From the NCBI GenBank assembly GCA_002025975.1, contig MWOU01000108.1, positions 1-64,000 on the forward strand: DNA of 64,000 nt. Direction: 5' to 3'. Every line of letters starts with the position of its first letter. Position 1 is the first letter of the stretch. The position numbers and the translations under genes were made by a program. This stretch comes from Prochlorococcus sp. HOT208_60m_813B04. GTDB taxonomy: Bacteria > Cyanobacteriota > Cyanobacteriia > PCC-6307 > Cyanobiaceae. Shown one piece after another: positions 43,927 through 54,790 of the stretch. Under the pieces are notes generated by a model. That model saw only the letters and a program-made list of their open reading frames with translations, made no database searches and was not told where the DNA came from.

Positions 43927-44566
43927 GGAAGACTTAGTAAAATTAACTTCCAATATTAACAAAAATAGTTGTCCTAAAAATATTAATTTTCACTGTCATA
44001 CAAAATTTAGTGATGGAAGTTTAGAACCATATGAACTTTTAGAACAAGCTTATAAAAATAACTTAAAATTTTTATCAATAACCGATCATCATACAATTAA
44101 AGCCCATGAATATATAAAAAAAAATAATATACTCAAAAATTATCCTAAAGATTCTTTTACATTAATTTCGGGAATAGAAATTAATTGTTTGATTTTGGGA
44201 TGTTTAGTTCATGTAATTGGATTGGGAATAGATATAAAAAGTAAATATCTAAATCCCTACATCCTTGGAGAGTCTCCAATAGGTAATGATTTAAATATTA
44301 AATCAGTTATAAAAGCAATAAATTTAGCTGGTGGTTTATCATTTCTTGCACATCCAGCGAGATACAGGATTCCCTTTTATAAATTAATTCCAGAGGCCAA
44401 AATACAAGGTATTGATGGAATAGAGGTTTGGTACGATTATGAACTTAATGAAGTATGGAATCCTAGTTTATTTGTATGTTCAGAAATAGATAAATTAGCA
44501 GATAAATATTCAATGCTAAAAACATGCGGAACAGATAGTCATGGACTTTCGCTATTAGGTAGATAA
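43919..44566 (+). CDS. PHP domain-containing metal-dependent phosphoesterase
   Basis: NFHCHTKFSDGSLEPYELLEQA, LSITDHHTIKAH, LAHPARYR, CGTDSHG. Confidence 0.92.
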   Translation: MNREDLVKLTSNINKNSCPKNINFHCHTKFSDGSLEPYELLEQAYKNNLKFLSITDHHTIKAHEYIKKNNILKNYPKDSFTLISGIEINCLILGCLVHVIGLGIDIKSKYLNPYILGESPIGNDLNIKSVIKAINLAGGLSFLAHPARYRIPFYKLIPEAKIQGIDGIEVWYDYELNEVWNPSLFVCSEIDKLADKYSMLKTCGTDSHGLSLLGR

Positions 44567-44567
44567 T

Positions 44568-47500
44568 TCAGAATTCGTTTTTTTCAATTATTGAATCAGT
44601 ATTAATAATTATGTTCTTTAAATTTTCAATAACATCTGATGAACAATTATTCCACATTTTTCTATTGACAATTTCAAGAAATCTTTGTGCAATATCTCTT
44701 AAAGCCCATGGATTATTCTTTAGAAAGAAATTCCTAAGATCCAGATCACATAACCATGATTTATAAACTTCCTCATAACACCAATCTGAGACTACTTCAG
44801 TAGAAGCATCAAAAGCATATAAGTAATCTAGTGTAGCTGAAAATTCAAACGCTCCTTTATAACCATTACCCTTCATTCCATTTATCCATTTAGGGTTAAG
44901 TATTCTTGATATAACAACTTTATTAATTTCATCTTGTAATTTTGAAATTTTGGATAATCCAAATTTTGATAAATCACCATGATACATTTCAGGAAATTTA
45001 CCGCTCAATTTTTTTACTGCTGAAGATAATCCACCCTGAAACTGATAATAATCATCAGAATCTAAAATATCATGTTCCTTATTATCTTGGTTATGAACTA
45101 CTAACTGCACATTTTTAAGAGCATTTTCTAATGATTTTTTATCCTCTATAGGTTCAAGATTATCACTATAAATCCACTTACTCCAATTAAGAAAAGATTC
45201 TCCAAAATCATCAATATTTTCCCAATTAGAATTTGAAATTAGTTCTTGCAGACCAGCTCCATATGAACCTGGCGCTGACCCAAATATACGATTAATTGAA
45301 TCACCATACCTTGATGCCCCAGCGAGAGGGTTAAATTTATCATCCTCATTAAGATTAGAAACAAGATTTATTGCTTTAGAAGTTAATTTAACTAACTGTG
45401 GAAATGCATCTCTAAACATTCCCGAAATCCTTAAAGTAACATCAACCCTTGGTCTTTCGAGAACAGATAAAGGAATGATTTCTAGATCAACTACTCTTCT
45501 TGAAGGTCCATCCCAAATAGGCTGTACTCCTAATAAATATAGTATTTGACAAATATCTTCACCACCATTTCTCATTGTGGATGTTGCCCATACAGATATT
45601 GCTATATTTTTTAAATCTTCTCCATTATCTTGTTTGTATAAATCAAGTATTTGTGAAGCAGACTGACAACCAACACTCCATGCTGATTCAGTTGGCAGTC
45701 CTCTCGAATCAACTGAAAAGAAATTTTTACCAGTGGGTAAAGTTTCAGTTTTACCTCTCGTAGGAGCTCCAGATGGACCACTTTTTACATATTGTCCCTT
45801 TAATGAGTTAATAAATGATAATTTCTCATTATATGAAGAATTAATGATTGGAATTAGAATCTCTTTTTTTAAAAATAAAAAATACTTATTATGTTTTTTA
45901 TCATTAAAGAAATAGTCTATTATTTTCTGATTTTTATATTTTTCTAGATTTTTTATATTGATATTCTTTTTGTAAAAAAATAAATATATTAAATACTTTG
46001 CTTGTTGTTCCAAAAAATCAATAGCCATTCTAATGTTTAAAATGTTTTTGTTGGAAAAAGTCAATAATATTTTTTTATCCTTTTCACTTAATATTTGATC
46101 ATATTGATTTGTCCAAGGATTCAAATCAAGTTTTAAATGTTTTGCTATATATTGAGTAACACCAATTCGGCTCGTATTTGGTACTCTTGCAATACACAAG
46201 AATAAATTTATTTCATTAATGTCATTCTGCCTATTGCCAAAAATATGCAAACCTGTCCTAATTTGAGATTCTTTAATTTTGCAAAGAAAGGAATCAATTT
46301 CTTCTATTTGTTTATTTTTATTCTTTAAAGTAATTTCGCTAAAATCTTTTTTTATTAATTCAAAAATGGAATTTTTTATTATTTCAATCCGATTAGAATT
46401 TAATAATTTTGCTTCAAAATATTCGTCTAAATAATTTTCTAATATTGAATATTTTCCATATAATTCTGACCTATCCAAAGGAGGCGTTAAATGATCAATA
46501 ATTGTTGCAGCAGTTCTTCTTTTAGCTTGGGATCCTTCTCCAGGATCATTTACGATAAAGGGATATATGTTTGGTATTGCTGGACAAATAATATTTGGAA
46601 AACATTTATTGCTGAGACCTATAGATTTACCAGGTAACCATTCAACAGTCCCATGTTTACCAATATGGCACATAGCATGTGCATTAAAAACTTTTTCAAT
46701 CCAAAAATATTGTGCTAAATATCTATGGGGAGGTGGAAGATCGGGAGAATGAATATCTCTATCAGTGAAAGAGTCATAACCTCGTTGAGGTTGAATCAAT
46801 AATGTTATTTTTCCAAATCTAATACCATTTATTGAGAAACCTTTATTATCAAGATCGATCGCATCAGATGGTTTACCCCAACGACTAACAATAATATTTT
46901 TGGGATCAATTTCTAAATAATTCCAATATTTTAAATATTCACTAAGTGGTAAGTAATCTAATGGTTTATTATTTTGAGATTCAATATCATTAGTTCTAGT
47001 TTTTATAAGCATTGACATTAATTCCGAAGAATCTTGAGGATAATTACAAGACCCAACGTCATAACCTTCTTCTTTTAACCAATTAAAAATATTTATTATT
47101 GAAGATGGCGTATTTAGACCAACGCCATTACCGATTCTTCCGTTCTTTACTGGATAATTACTTATTACTAAACAAATTCTTTTATCAAAATTATTAAGTT
47201 TCTGAAGTTTCACATAATTTGTTGCAAATTTTGAAATCCATCGAATACCTACTTGATCAGCTTTGTAACTAGTTATTTCACTATAAAGTGTATTTTTGTT
47301 AGAAATTATTTCTTTAAATGCTGAAGGACAGGTAGTAATTCTTCCATCAAATTCAGGAATAATTATTTGCATTAATAAATCAGATGAATTCATTCCAATA
47401 GATGAATTTAACCACTTTTTTCTTGATCTATTAGAAGAAAGAAGCTGTAAAATTGGAATTTTAAGAGAAGTAAAAATATTTGTTGAATTTTCAATTAATT

Positions 47501-48305
47501 CATTATTTTTGATTTGAGATGAAGAAAATGAAGTTGTGGTAATTATTAGTTTAATATCTTCTTTTTTAAAAATTTCTATTAATTTCTTCTGAATAATATG
47601 ATCTTTTAGTGTTGAAATAAAAAATGTTTTAGGAGATAATCCGCATTTTCTTAATTGCAAGTTAAGTTTTTCATTTACTTCAATTTCATTAGCCAAAAAA
47701 AGTGATTTATAGGATATTATTCCTATCTTTTCGCCACTTTCATTTTTCCAATCATGTAAATAGGGATCTGCATAAAAAGTAATATTCAAAAAATCATCAG
47801 GAATTAATTTTTCATCTACAACTAAATAATTTAAACAATTAAGAAACTTTCTATAATTATCAAGTCCTCCAGATCTTAGTAATCTAGAAATATTTAATGC
47901 AATATTTTTATCTATACTACTTATTTCACATAAGGAAATTTCCTGGTCAATGGTACCTGATAGGATTACTAACTTCCTTTTTTTATTAACTGCTTGCCAA
48001 TTTAAAAGTTGTTCAATTCCATAGTTCCATGTACCTTTATCTCCAAATATTCTAAGTACGACCACTTTTGCATAATTTATTGTTTTTAATAAATAATTAT
48101 CTATTTGAGCAGAGGAATTTAAATTAGAAATTTCTAAAGCTCTTATATTATTTTTTAATGAAGCAAATTCTTTTTCTAACAATAAGTTTGATATAAGATT
48201 TAAATCAGCCTTGACACTTGTTATAAAAATAAAATCTGCAGCTGGTTGCTCAATTAAATCATCATTATTCTTTTCATTTCCTGCTATATTTAATATCCTG
48301 TGCAT
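44568..48305 (-). CDS. cobN: Cobaltochelatase subunit CobN
   Basis: 1245 aa; NYPVKNGRIGNGVGLNTPSS, HIGKHGTVEWLPGK, VWATSTMRNGGEDICQILYLLG, GMKGNGYKGAFEFSATLDYLYAFDAST. Confidence 0.95.
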   Translation of the reverse strand: MHRILNIAGNEKNNDDLIEQPAADFIFITSVKADLNLISNLLLEKEFASLKNNIRALEISNLNSSAQIDNYLLKTINYAKVVVLRIFGDKGTWNYGIEQLLNWQAVNKKRKLVILSGTIDQEISLCEISSIDKNIALNISRLLRSGGLDNYRKFLNCLNYLVVDEKLIPDDFLNITFYADPYLHDWKNESGEKIGIISYKSLFLANEIEVNEKLNLQLRKCGLSPKTFFISTLKDHIIQKKLIEIFKKEDIKLIITTTSFSSSQIKNNELIENSTNIFTSLKIPILQLLSSNRSRKKWLNSSIGMNSSDLLMQIIIPEFDGRITTCPSAFKEIISNKNTLYSEITSYKADQVGIRWISKFATNYVKLQKLNNFDKRICLVISNYPVKNGRIGNGVGLNTPSSIINIFNWLKEEGYDVGSCNYPQDSSELMSMLIKTRTNDIESQNNKPLDYLPLSEYLKYWNYLEIDPKNIIVSRWGKPSDAIDLDNKGFSINGIRFGKITLLIQPQRGYDSFTDRDIHSPDLPPPHRYLAQYFWIEKVFNAHAMCHIGKHGTVEWLPGKSIGLSNKCFPNIICPAIPNIYPFIVNDPGEGSQAKRRTAATIIDHLTPPLDRSELYGKYSILENYLDEYFEAKLLNSNRIEIIKNSIFELIKKDFSEITLKNKNKQIEEIDSFLCKIKESQIRTGLHIFGNRQNDINEINLFLCIARVPNTSRIGVTQYIAKHLKLDLNPWTNQYDQILSEKDKKILLTFSNKNILNIRMAIDFLEQQAKYLIYLFFYKKNINIKNLEKYKNQKIIDYFFNDKKHNKYFLFLKKEILIPIINSSYNEKLSFINSLKGQYVKSGPSGAPTRGKTETLPTGKNFFSVDSRGLPTESAWSVGCQSASQILDLYKQDNGEDLKNIAISVWATSTMRNGGEDICQILYLLGVQPIWDGPSRRVVDLEIIPLSVLERPRVDVTLRISGMFRDAFPQLVKLTSKAINLVSNLNEDDKFNPLAGASRYGDSINRIFGSAPGSYGAGLQELISNSNWENIDDFGESFLNWSKWIYSDNLEPIEDKKSLENALKNVQLVVHNQDNKEHDILDSDDYYQFQGGLSSAVKKLSGKFPEMYHGDLSKFGLSKISKLQDEINKVVISRILNPKWINGMKGNGYKGAFEFSATLDYLYAFDASTEVVSDWCYEEVYKSWLCDLDLRNFFLKNNPWALRDIAQRFLEIVNRKMWNNCSSDVIENLKNIIINTDSIIEKNEF

Positions 48306-48377
48306 TTTTATATATAAATAAGGTTTAGAATACGTAAGTAGGATAAAACAAGTTTACCTTAATTAAATAAATTAAAT

Positions 48378-49292
48378 ATGCATGAATTTCTTCCATACGC
48401 CTGGTTCGAAGGTAAATGTATTCCATTTAAAGAAGCAAAAATATCAATAGCTACTCATGCACTACATTACGGCACTGCTGCTTTTGGAGGAATGCGAGCG
48501 ATACCTAACCCAACAAACAAAGAAGAATTCCTTTTGTTTAGAACTGATAAACATATAAAAAGATTATCTCAAAGTGCAAAATTACTCTTAACTGAAATTT
48601 CTGAAGAATATATTTTTAAAGCCTTAGAAGAAGTTATAAAAAGAAACAAGCCAGAAAAACCTATTTATATAAGACCATTTGTATATACAAGCGATTTAGG
48701 TATAGCGCCAAGGTTACACAATATTGAAACAAATTTCTTTATTTATTGTATTGAACTAGGAGATTATCTATCCCCAGATGGTGTTTCTTGTAGAATGAGT
48801 AGTTGGACAAGGCAAGAAGATAGATCTCTCCCCTTAAGAGGAAAAATAAGTGGAGCATATATTACTAGTTCATTAGCCAAAACAGAAGCTAGTTTATCGG
48901 GTTTTGATGAAGCCCTGCTATTAAATTCAAGTGGTAAGGTAAGCGAAGCTAGTGGTATGAATTTATTTATTGTAAGGAATGGAGACTTAATCACTCCTGG
49001 TGTTGATCAAGATATCCTTGAGGGTATTACTAGAGCTAGTGTAATTGAATTAGCAAAATTATTTGGAATAAATGTAATTGAGAGGCCTGTTGATAAAACA
49101 GAATTGTTAATAGCAGATGAAGTTTTTCTAACTGGTACAGCAGCAAAAATTACACCAGTTAAAAAAATTGAATCAACTGAATTAAATGTTGAAAGACCAA
49201 TAATGAATAAATTAAAAAGTAAGCTTATAGAAATAACAGAAGGTCGTTCTCAAGACTATGATAATTGGGTAACAAGAATTTCACTAAGATAA
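48378..49292 (+). CDS. ilvE: Branched-chain amino acid aminotransferase
   Basis: HALHYGTAAFGGMRA, YIRPFVYTSD, SGKVSEASGMNLFIVRNG, LTGTAAKITPVK. Confidence 0.95.
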   Translation: MHEFLPYAWFEGKCIPFKEAKISIATHALHYGTAAFGGMRAIPNPTNKEEFLLFRTDKHIKRLSQSAKLLLTEISEEYIFKALEEVIKRNKPEKPIYIRPFVYTSDLGIAPRLHNIETNFFIYCIELGDYLSPDGVSCRMSSWTRQEDRSLPLRGKISGAYITSSLAKTEASLSGFDEALLLNSSGKVSEASGMNLFIVRNGDLITPGVDQDILEGITRASVIELAKLFGINVIERPVDKTELLIADEVFLTGTAAKITPVKKIESTELNVERPIMNKLKSKLIEITEGRSQDYDNWVTRISLR

Positions 49293-49310
49293 ATTATTTT
49301 TTACCTAAAA

Positions 49311-52300
49311 ATGGAATCTTTCAGAACCTATTTAAATAGAGATGAAAAACCATTAATTATTTTTGACGGAGGTACTGGAACATCTTTTCAGAACTTAAAT
49401 CTTACTGCAGATGACTTTGGAGGAAAAGAATTAGAGGGATGTAATGAAAACCTTGTTTTATCATCGCCAGAGGTAGTTGAGAAGGTTCATAATTCATTTT
49501 TAGAAGCAGGTTGTCATGTTATAGAAACTAATACTTTTGGTGCCTCATCAATAGTTCTTGATGAATATGATATTGCAGATAAGGCTTATGAAATAAATAA
49601 AAATGCAGCATTTATAGCAAAAAAAGCTGCTGCCAAATATTCATCAGATGATAAACCAAGGTTTGTAGCAGGTTCAATTGGGCCAACAACTAAATTACCC
49701 ACCTTAGGACATATAGATTTTGATGAATTAAAGCAATCATATAAAGAACAAATTTATGGTCTAATAGATGGAGGAGTTGATCTTCTTTTGATTGAAACTT
49801 GTCAGGATGTCTTACAAATTAAATCTGCCTTATTAGCATCAAAAGAAATTCTAGAAAGTAAAAAAATTGATATACCTTTAATGGTATCTATAACAATGGA
49901 AACAACAGGTACTATGCTTGTTGGATCTGATATTGCTTCTGCATTAACTATATTAGAGCCATTTAATATAGATATCCTTGGACTTAATTGTGCAACTGGT
50001 CCTGAGCAAATGAAGGATCATATTAAATATTTGTCTGAAAATTCTCCCTTCGCAATAAGCTGTATTCCCAATGCAGGTCTTCCTGAAAATATTGGTGGTG
50101 TAGCTCACTATAGATTAAAGCCAATAGAATTAAAGATGCAGTTAATGAATTTTATATATGACTTTAATGTTCAATTAATAGGTGGATGTTGTGGGACAAC
50201 ACCTGAACATATTAAATATCTTTCTTCTTTAATCGATGAAATTATTAATAACGAAAGGTCTAGAAAAATTAATAACAATTTAAGTGGTTTTATTCCTTCT
50301 GCATCATCAATATATAATTCTGTACCTTATAAACAAGACAATTCTATCTTGATCGTAGGAGAACGATTAAATGCGAGTGGATCTAAAAAGGTAAGAGAGT
50401 TATTAAATAAAGACGATTGGGATGGACTAGTTTCAATTGCCAAGCAACAACAAAAAGAAAATGCACACGTTCTTGATGTGAATGTTGATTATGTGGGGAG
50501 AGACGGAGTGAAAGATATGAAAGAAATAACTTCAAGACTAGTTACCAATATAAATTTGCCATTAATGATTGACTCAACAGATGCTGACAAAATGGAAAGT
50601 GGATTAAAGTCAGCTGGTGGTAAGTGTATTATAAATTCAACCAATTACGAAGATGGCAATGAAAGGTTTGATCAAGTTCTAAATTTAGCTTTAGGGTATG
50701 GTTCAGGTCTTGTTATCGGAACTATTGATGAAGATGGAATGGCAAGGAATGCAGATAAAAAATATAAGATTGTAAAACGAGCGATTAATAGAACCAGAGA
50801 ATGTGGTTTATCAGATTATGAGCTATTTTTTGATCCATTGGCATTGCCGATATCTACTGGGATAGAAGAAGATAGATTAAACGCTAAAGAAACAATTACT
50901 GCTATATCAAAAATTCGTGAAAATTTCCCACATATTCACATAATACTGGGGATATCAAACATTAGTTTTGGTCTTTCACCATTATCAAGAATTAATTTAA
51001 ATTCCATATTTTTAGATGAATGCATTAAAGCAGGATTGGATTCTGCTATCATCGCACCAAATAAAATTTTGCCATTAACAAAAATTTCTAAAGAAACTAA
51101 AAAGCTTTGCTTAGATTTGATATATGACAAAAGAGAATTTGAAGATGATATTTGTATTTATGATCCATTAGTAGAATTAACAAAGGCTTTTCAAGATTTA
51201 TCTATTCAAGATTTCAAAAAAGCATCTTCAGAAAATAAAAACCTAACTCTTGAAGAAAGTCTAAAAAATCATATTATTGATGGAGAAAAAATAGGTTTAG
51301 AGGATCAATTAAATAAAGCGTTAAAAAAATATAAACCTCTTGAAATAATTAATACCTTTTTACTAGATGGGATGAAAGTTGTAGGAGATTTATTTGGCTC
51401 AGGTCAAATGCAATTGCCATTTGTACTTCAATCCGCTGAAACAATGAAATTTGCTGTTTCAATTTTAGAACCATATATGGAAACTGTAGATGAAAACATA
51501 TCAAATGGAAAACTCTTAATTGCAACTGTTAAAGGCGATGTTCATGATATTGGAAAAAATTTGGTTGACATAATACTTACAAATAATGGTTATGACGTAA
51601 TAAATCTTGGAATAAAGCAAGATGTTTCAGCAATTATAGATGCACAAAAAAAGCACAATGCAGATTGTATCGCTATGAGCGGATTACTTGTTAAATCAAC
51701 TGCATTTATGAAAGATAACTTAGAGGCTTTTAACAGAGAAAATATTAGTGTACCAGTAATATTAGGAGGCGCAGCCTTAACCCCAAAATTTGTAAATGAG
51801 GACTGCAGCAAAATATATAAAGGGAAAATTTTGTATGGAAAAGATGCTTTCACTGATCTTAAATTTATGAATGAATATATGGATAATAAAAAAAAGGGTA
51901 ATTGGTCAAATACAAAGGGATTCATTAACAATGAGGGTATAAATATTAATTTAGCCTCATCAAAATCCAATTCTCAAACTGTTAAAAAATCAATATCCAT
52001 ACATATCGAGACTTCTAAATTAAATTTAAAAGAAAACTTTATAAGATCTAAATTTATAAATGAAGAAGAACCAATTCAAGTCCCTTTCTTGGGAACGAAA
52101 GTCTTGAACGTCGTTGATATAGATTTAAATAAGTTAATTTTTTATCTAGATAAAAAAGCTCTATTTAGTGGACAATGGCAAATAAAAAAAGGAAAAGACC
52201 AAAGCGTAGATGAATACAATTACTATTTGGATTCATACGCTAAACCATTATTAGATAGATGGTTAGAGACAATTATAGAAAAAAAACTTATTTCACCCAA

Positions 52301-52874
52301 AGCAGTTTATGGATATTTCAGATGCGGAAGAAAAGATAATAGTATTTTCATATTTGATGATAAATCATTAAATAAAATTTCCCAATTTAATTTCCCAAGA
52401 CAAAAATCAGGGAATAATTTATGCATAGCTGATTTTTATTGTGATTTGAAAAATGATAAACCGATAGATATATTTCCTATGCAGGCAGTAACGATGGGCC
52501 ATATTGCTAGTGAATATTCTCAAAAATTATTTAAAGAAGATAAATATAGCGATTATTTATTATTCCATGGACTTACAGTGCAATTAGCAGAAGCTTTAGC
52601 TGAGTATGTCCACGCATTAATTCGTATTGAATGTGGTTTTAGGACTGAAGAACCAGACAAAAATAGAGAAATACTAGCTCAAAAATATAGAGGAGCTAGA
52701 TATTCTTTTGGTTATCCTGCATGTCCAAAAGTATCTGATTCAAACATACAGCTATCATTGTTGGATGCAAAAAGAATAAACTTGACTATGGATGAATCTG
52801 AACAACTTCATCCAGAACAAAGTACTACGGCTATTATTTCACTGCACTCAAAAGCAAAATATTTCAGCGCTTAA
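49311..52874 (+). CDS. metH: B12-dependent methionine synthase
   Basis: Hcy-binding domain (IFDGGTGTSFQ, IGGCCGTTPEH), pterin domain, cobalamin DxHxxG (KGDVHDIGKNLV), activation domain. Confidence 0.97.
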   Translation: MESFRTYLNRDEKPLIIFDGGTGTSFQNLNLTADDFGGKELEGCNENLVLSSPEVVEKVHNSFLEAGCHVIETNTFGASSIVLDEYDIADKAYEINKNAAFIAKKAAAKYSSDDKPRFVAGSIGPTTKLPTLGHIDFDELKQSYKEQIYGLIDGGVDLLLIETCQDVLQIKSALLASKEILESKKIDIPLMVSITMETTGTMLVGSDIASALTILEPFNIDILGLNCATGPEQMKDHIKYLSENSPFAISCIPNAGLPENIGGVAHYRLKPIELKMQLMNFIYDFNVQLIGGCCGTTPEHIKYLSSLIDEIINNERSRKINNNLSGFIPSASSIYNSVPYKQDNSILIVGERLNASGSKKVRELLNKDDWDGLVSIAKQQQKENAHVLDVNVDYVGRDGVKDMKEITSRLVTNINLPLMIDSTDADKMESGLKSAGGKCIINSTNYEDGNERFDQVLNLALGYGSGLVIGTIDEDGMARNADKKYKIVKRAINRTRECGLSDYELFFDPLALPISTGIEEDRLNAKETITAISKIRENFPHIHIILGISNISFGLSPLSRINLNSIFLDECIKAGLDSAIIAPNKILPLTKISKETKKLCLDLIYDKREFEDDICIYDPLVELTKAFQDLSIQDFKKASSENKNLTLEESLKNHIIDGEKIGLEDQLNKALKKYKPLEIINTFLLDGMKVVGDLFGSGQMQLPFVLQSAETMKFAVSILEPYMETVDENISNGKLLIATVKGDVHDIGKNLVDIILTNNGYDVINLGIKQDVSAIIDAQKKHNADCIAMSGLLVKSTAFMKDNLEAFNRENISVPVILGGAALTPKFVNEDCSKIYKGKILYGKDAFTDLKFMNEYMDNKKKGNWSNTKGFINNEGININLASSKSNSQTVKKSISIHIETSKLNLKENFIRSKFINEEEPIQVPFLGTKVLNVVDIDLNKLIFYLDKKALFSGQWQIKKGKDQSVDEYNYYLDSYAKPLLDRWLETIIEKKLISPKAVYGYFRCGRKDNSIFIFDDKSLNKISQFNFPRQKSGNNLCIADFYCDLKNDKPIDIFPMQAVTMGHIASEYSQKLFKEDKYSDYLLFHGLTVQLAEALAEYVHALIRIECGFRTEEPDKNREILAQKYRGARYSFGYPACPKVSDSNIQLSLLDAKRINLTMDESEQLHPEQSTTAIISLHSKAKYFSA

Positions 52875-52883
52875 GCTAAATAT

Positions 52884-53102
52884 TTAGTTGTTTTCTAAAT
52901 ATTCAATTACTTGTTCCTGTAGTTCTTCCATCGTTTCATTATCGCCAAGATCAAGTCCCTCTCCTGCCGCGTCTTGTGTTAACTCAAGATAATATGAAGC
53001 ACCATCACTATATAAAAATTCTAATGCAGAAGTTTCATCACTATCTTTAAAAGCTTCATAAAGAGCTTTAAATGCTATGTTTTCAGTAAAGTCCCAATCC
53101 AT
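52884..53102 (-). CDS. Conserved hypothetical acidic small protein (72 aa)
   Basis: ATG ORF convergent with metH; highly acidic composition. Confidence 0.6.
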   Translation of the reverse strand: MDWDFTENIAFKALYEAFKDSDETSALEFLYSDGASYYLELTQDAAGEGLDLGDNETMEELQEQVIEYLENN

Positions 53103-53201
53103 AATGAAAAAAATCTTATTAGAATTATTACCTCTTTACCCCCCATACTCGTCAACCTTTTTTAAAGAAATGTTGGTGTTTTATTATTATTTAAAAAATC
53201 T

Positions 53202-53585
53202 ATGAACAAAAATAATCAAGATCAGTTGAATGTCCTAGGAGAAAAAATTGAGGTTTGTAGTTGCGAACCTATGACAGGGTGGTTCAGAGATGGATTTTGC
53301 AACTATGACAAAAATGATGGAGGAAATCATTCCATATGTTGTGTAATGGATGATAATTTCCTGAAATATAGTAAATCACAAGGTAATGATTTATTGACTC
53401 CCATGCCTATTTATTCATTCCCAGGACTAAAGGATGGTGATCATTGGTGTATTTGTCTTGATAGGTGGAAGCAAGCATTATTAGACGGTCTTGCACCAAA
53501 AGTCATATTAGAATCAACGAATATTGTAGTCTTAGAATCAGTACCTCTGGAAAAATTGAAAGAATATCAATTTAATAAAAAGTAA
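53202..53585 (+). CDS. DUF2237 family protein
   Basis: NVLGEKIEVCSCEPMTGWFRDGFCNYDKNDGGNHSICCVMDDNFLKYSKSQGNDLLTPMPIYSFPGLKDGDHWCICLDRW. Confidence 0.88.
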   Translation: MNKNNQDQLNVLGEKIEVCSCEPMTGWFRDGFCNYDKNDGGNHSICCVMDDNFLKYSKSQGNDLLTPMPIYSFPGLKDGDHWCICLDRWKQALLDGLAPKVILESTNIVVLESVPLEKLKEYQFNKK

Positions 53586-53633
53586 TTAAAAATTTATTAT
53601 AATTTTTTAATATGATTATGATAAATTTTTTAT

Positions 53634-54464
53634 ATGAGTTTAGAAATATATTGGAAAAAAGCACTAGAGCAAACTCGTTTATCGATTGATGATAAATCAC
53701 TATATCCTCTAAAAACTGATATTATTACAAAAGATCTATACGAAAAAGACGACTTCATAATTAGGAAACTCGATACTTCAAAATTTAATAAAAAAAAAAT
53801 TTATGGTCCTAAGCAGAATCCATTTTGTCCTTGGGAAAAGATACTAGAAATTGATAAGATTGGTGATAATCATCAACTAATATTAAATAAGTACCCTGTT
53901 CAAAAAGGTCATATTTTACTGATTACAAATGAATGGAAACCTCAAAATGGATGGTTAGATATTAATGATTGGAGAGCGATCCAACAAGTTAATAAAGATA
54001 CTAGTGGATTATGGTTTTTCAATAGTTCTTCAATTGCCGGTGCTAGTCAACCTCACAGGCATTTTCAACTTCTGCGTAGATCTAGAGGTGAGATATCATG
54101 CCCTAGAGAAAAGTGGTTTTTAGAAATAAACTCATATCAAGATCTAAATAGTAAACTTAAAAATAATATTATTGTATCCAAATTTAATTTTTTAGAAAAT
54201 TCATCATCTCTTTTTGAATTTTATTTAGACTTATGCAAGAAATTAGGGCTTGGAGATCCTATTAGTGATAAGAAACCAATATACCCATACAATATTTTAA
54301 TAACTAATAAATGGATAGCTATTATAAAAAGAAAAAATGATCATATTCATGGTTTCAGTATTAACGGTTTAGGTTTTGCAGGATATCTATTAGTAACTGA
54401 AAAATCAAATATTAATTATTTAAAGAAATTTGGCCCTGAAAAACTCCTAGAAAATTTTGTTTAA
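53634..54464 (+). CDS. ATP adenylyltransferase-like (Apa1/DUF4922, HIT-superfamily) protein
   Basis: LILNKYPVQKGHILLIT..., SIAGASQPHRHFQLLRR (HxHxQ-like motif), NPFCPWE. Confidence 0.8.
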   Translation: MSLEIYWKKALEQTRLSIDDKSLYPLKTDIITKDLYEKDDFIIRKLDTSKFNKKKIYGPKQNPFCPWEKILEIDKIGDNHQLILNKYPVQKGHILLITNEWKPQNGWLDINDWRAIQQVNKDTSGLWFFNSSSIAGASQPHRHFQLLRRSRGEISCPREKWFLEINSYQDLNSKLKNNIIVSKFNFLENSSSLFEFYLDLCKKLGLGDPISDKKPIYPYNILITNKWIAIIKRKNDHIHGFSINGLGFAGYLLVTEKSNINYLKKFGPEKLLENFV

Positions 54465-54479
54465 ATACTAGTTATTTAC

Positions 54480-54647
54480 TTAAACTTCTTTATCCCTGTT
54501 AATTTGGCTTTCTAGAACTTCTATAGATGCTGTTACAGATGCTATTTTACGTTCAAGTGAATCCTTAATATAATTGAGCATTTCTAATTTCTTATGTTGA
54601 TAAAAACTCTTTTTTTCTTTAGATGACTTGAAATAACAATTAAACAT
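54480..54647 (-). CDS. Putative 55-aa small protein (not in supplied ORF track)
   Basis: Manual translation MFNCYFKSSKEKKSFYQHKKLEMLNYIKDSLERKIASVTASIEVLESQINRDKEV*; ATG start; charged, probably helical C-terminus. Confidence 0.4.
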   Translation of the reverse strand: MFNCYFKSSKEKKSFYQHKKLEMLNYIKDSLERKIASVTASIEVLESQINRDKEV

Positions 54648-54790
54648 TTTTATTTTTATTATAAAAAGATACTTAATTGACTTGTGACATGAAAATAAAT
54701 TGGTTTTAATTTAAAAACAATATTCCGTATGGACTTTCAATTTTTTTTGAATAAAATTAAATAAATTCCTTACTACTTTAGAAAATATTA

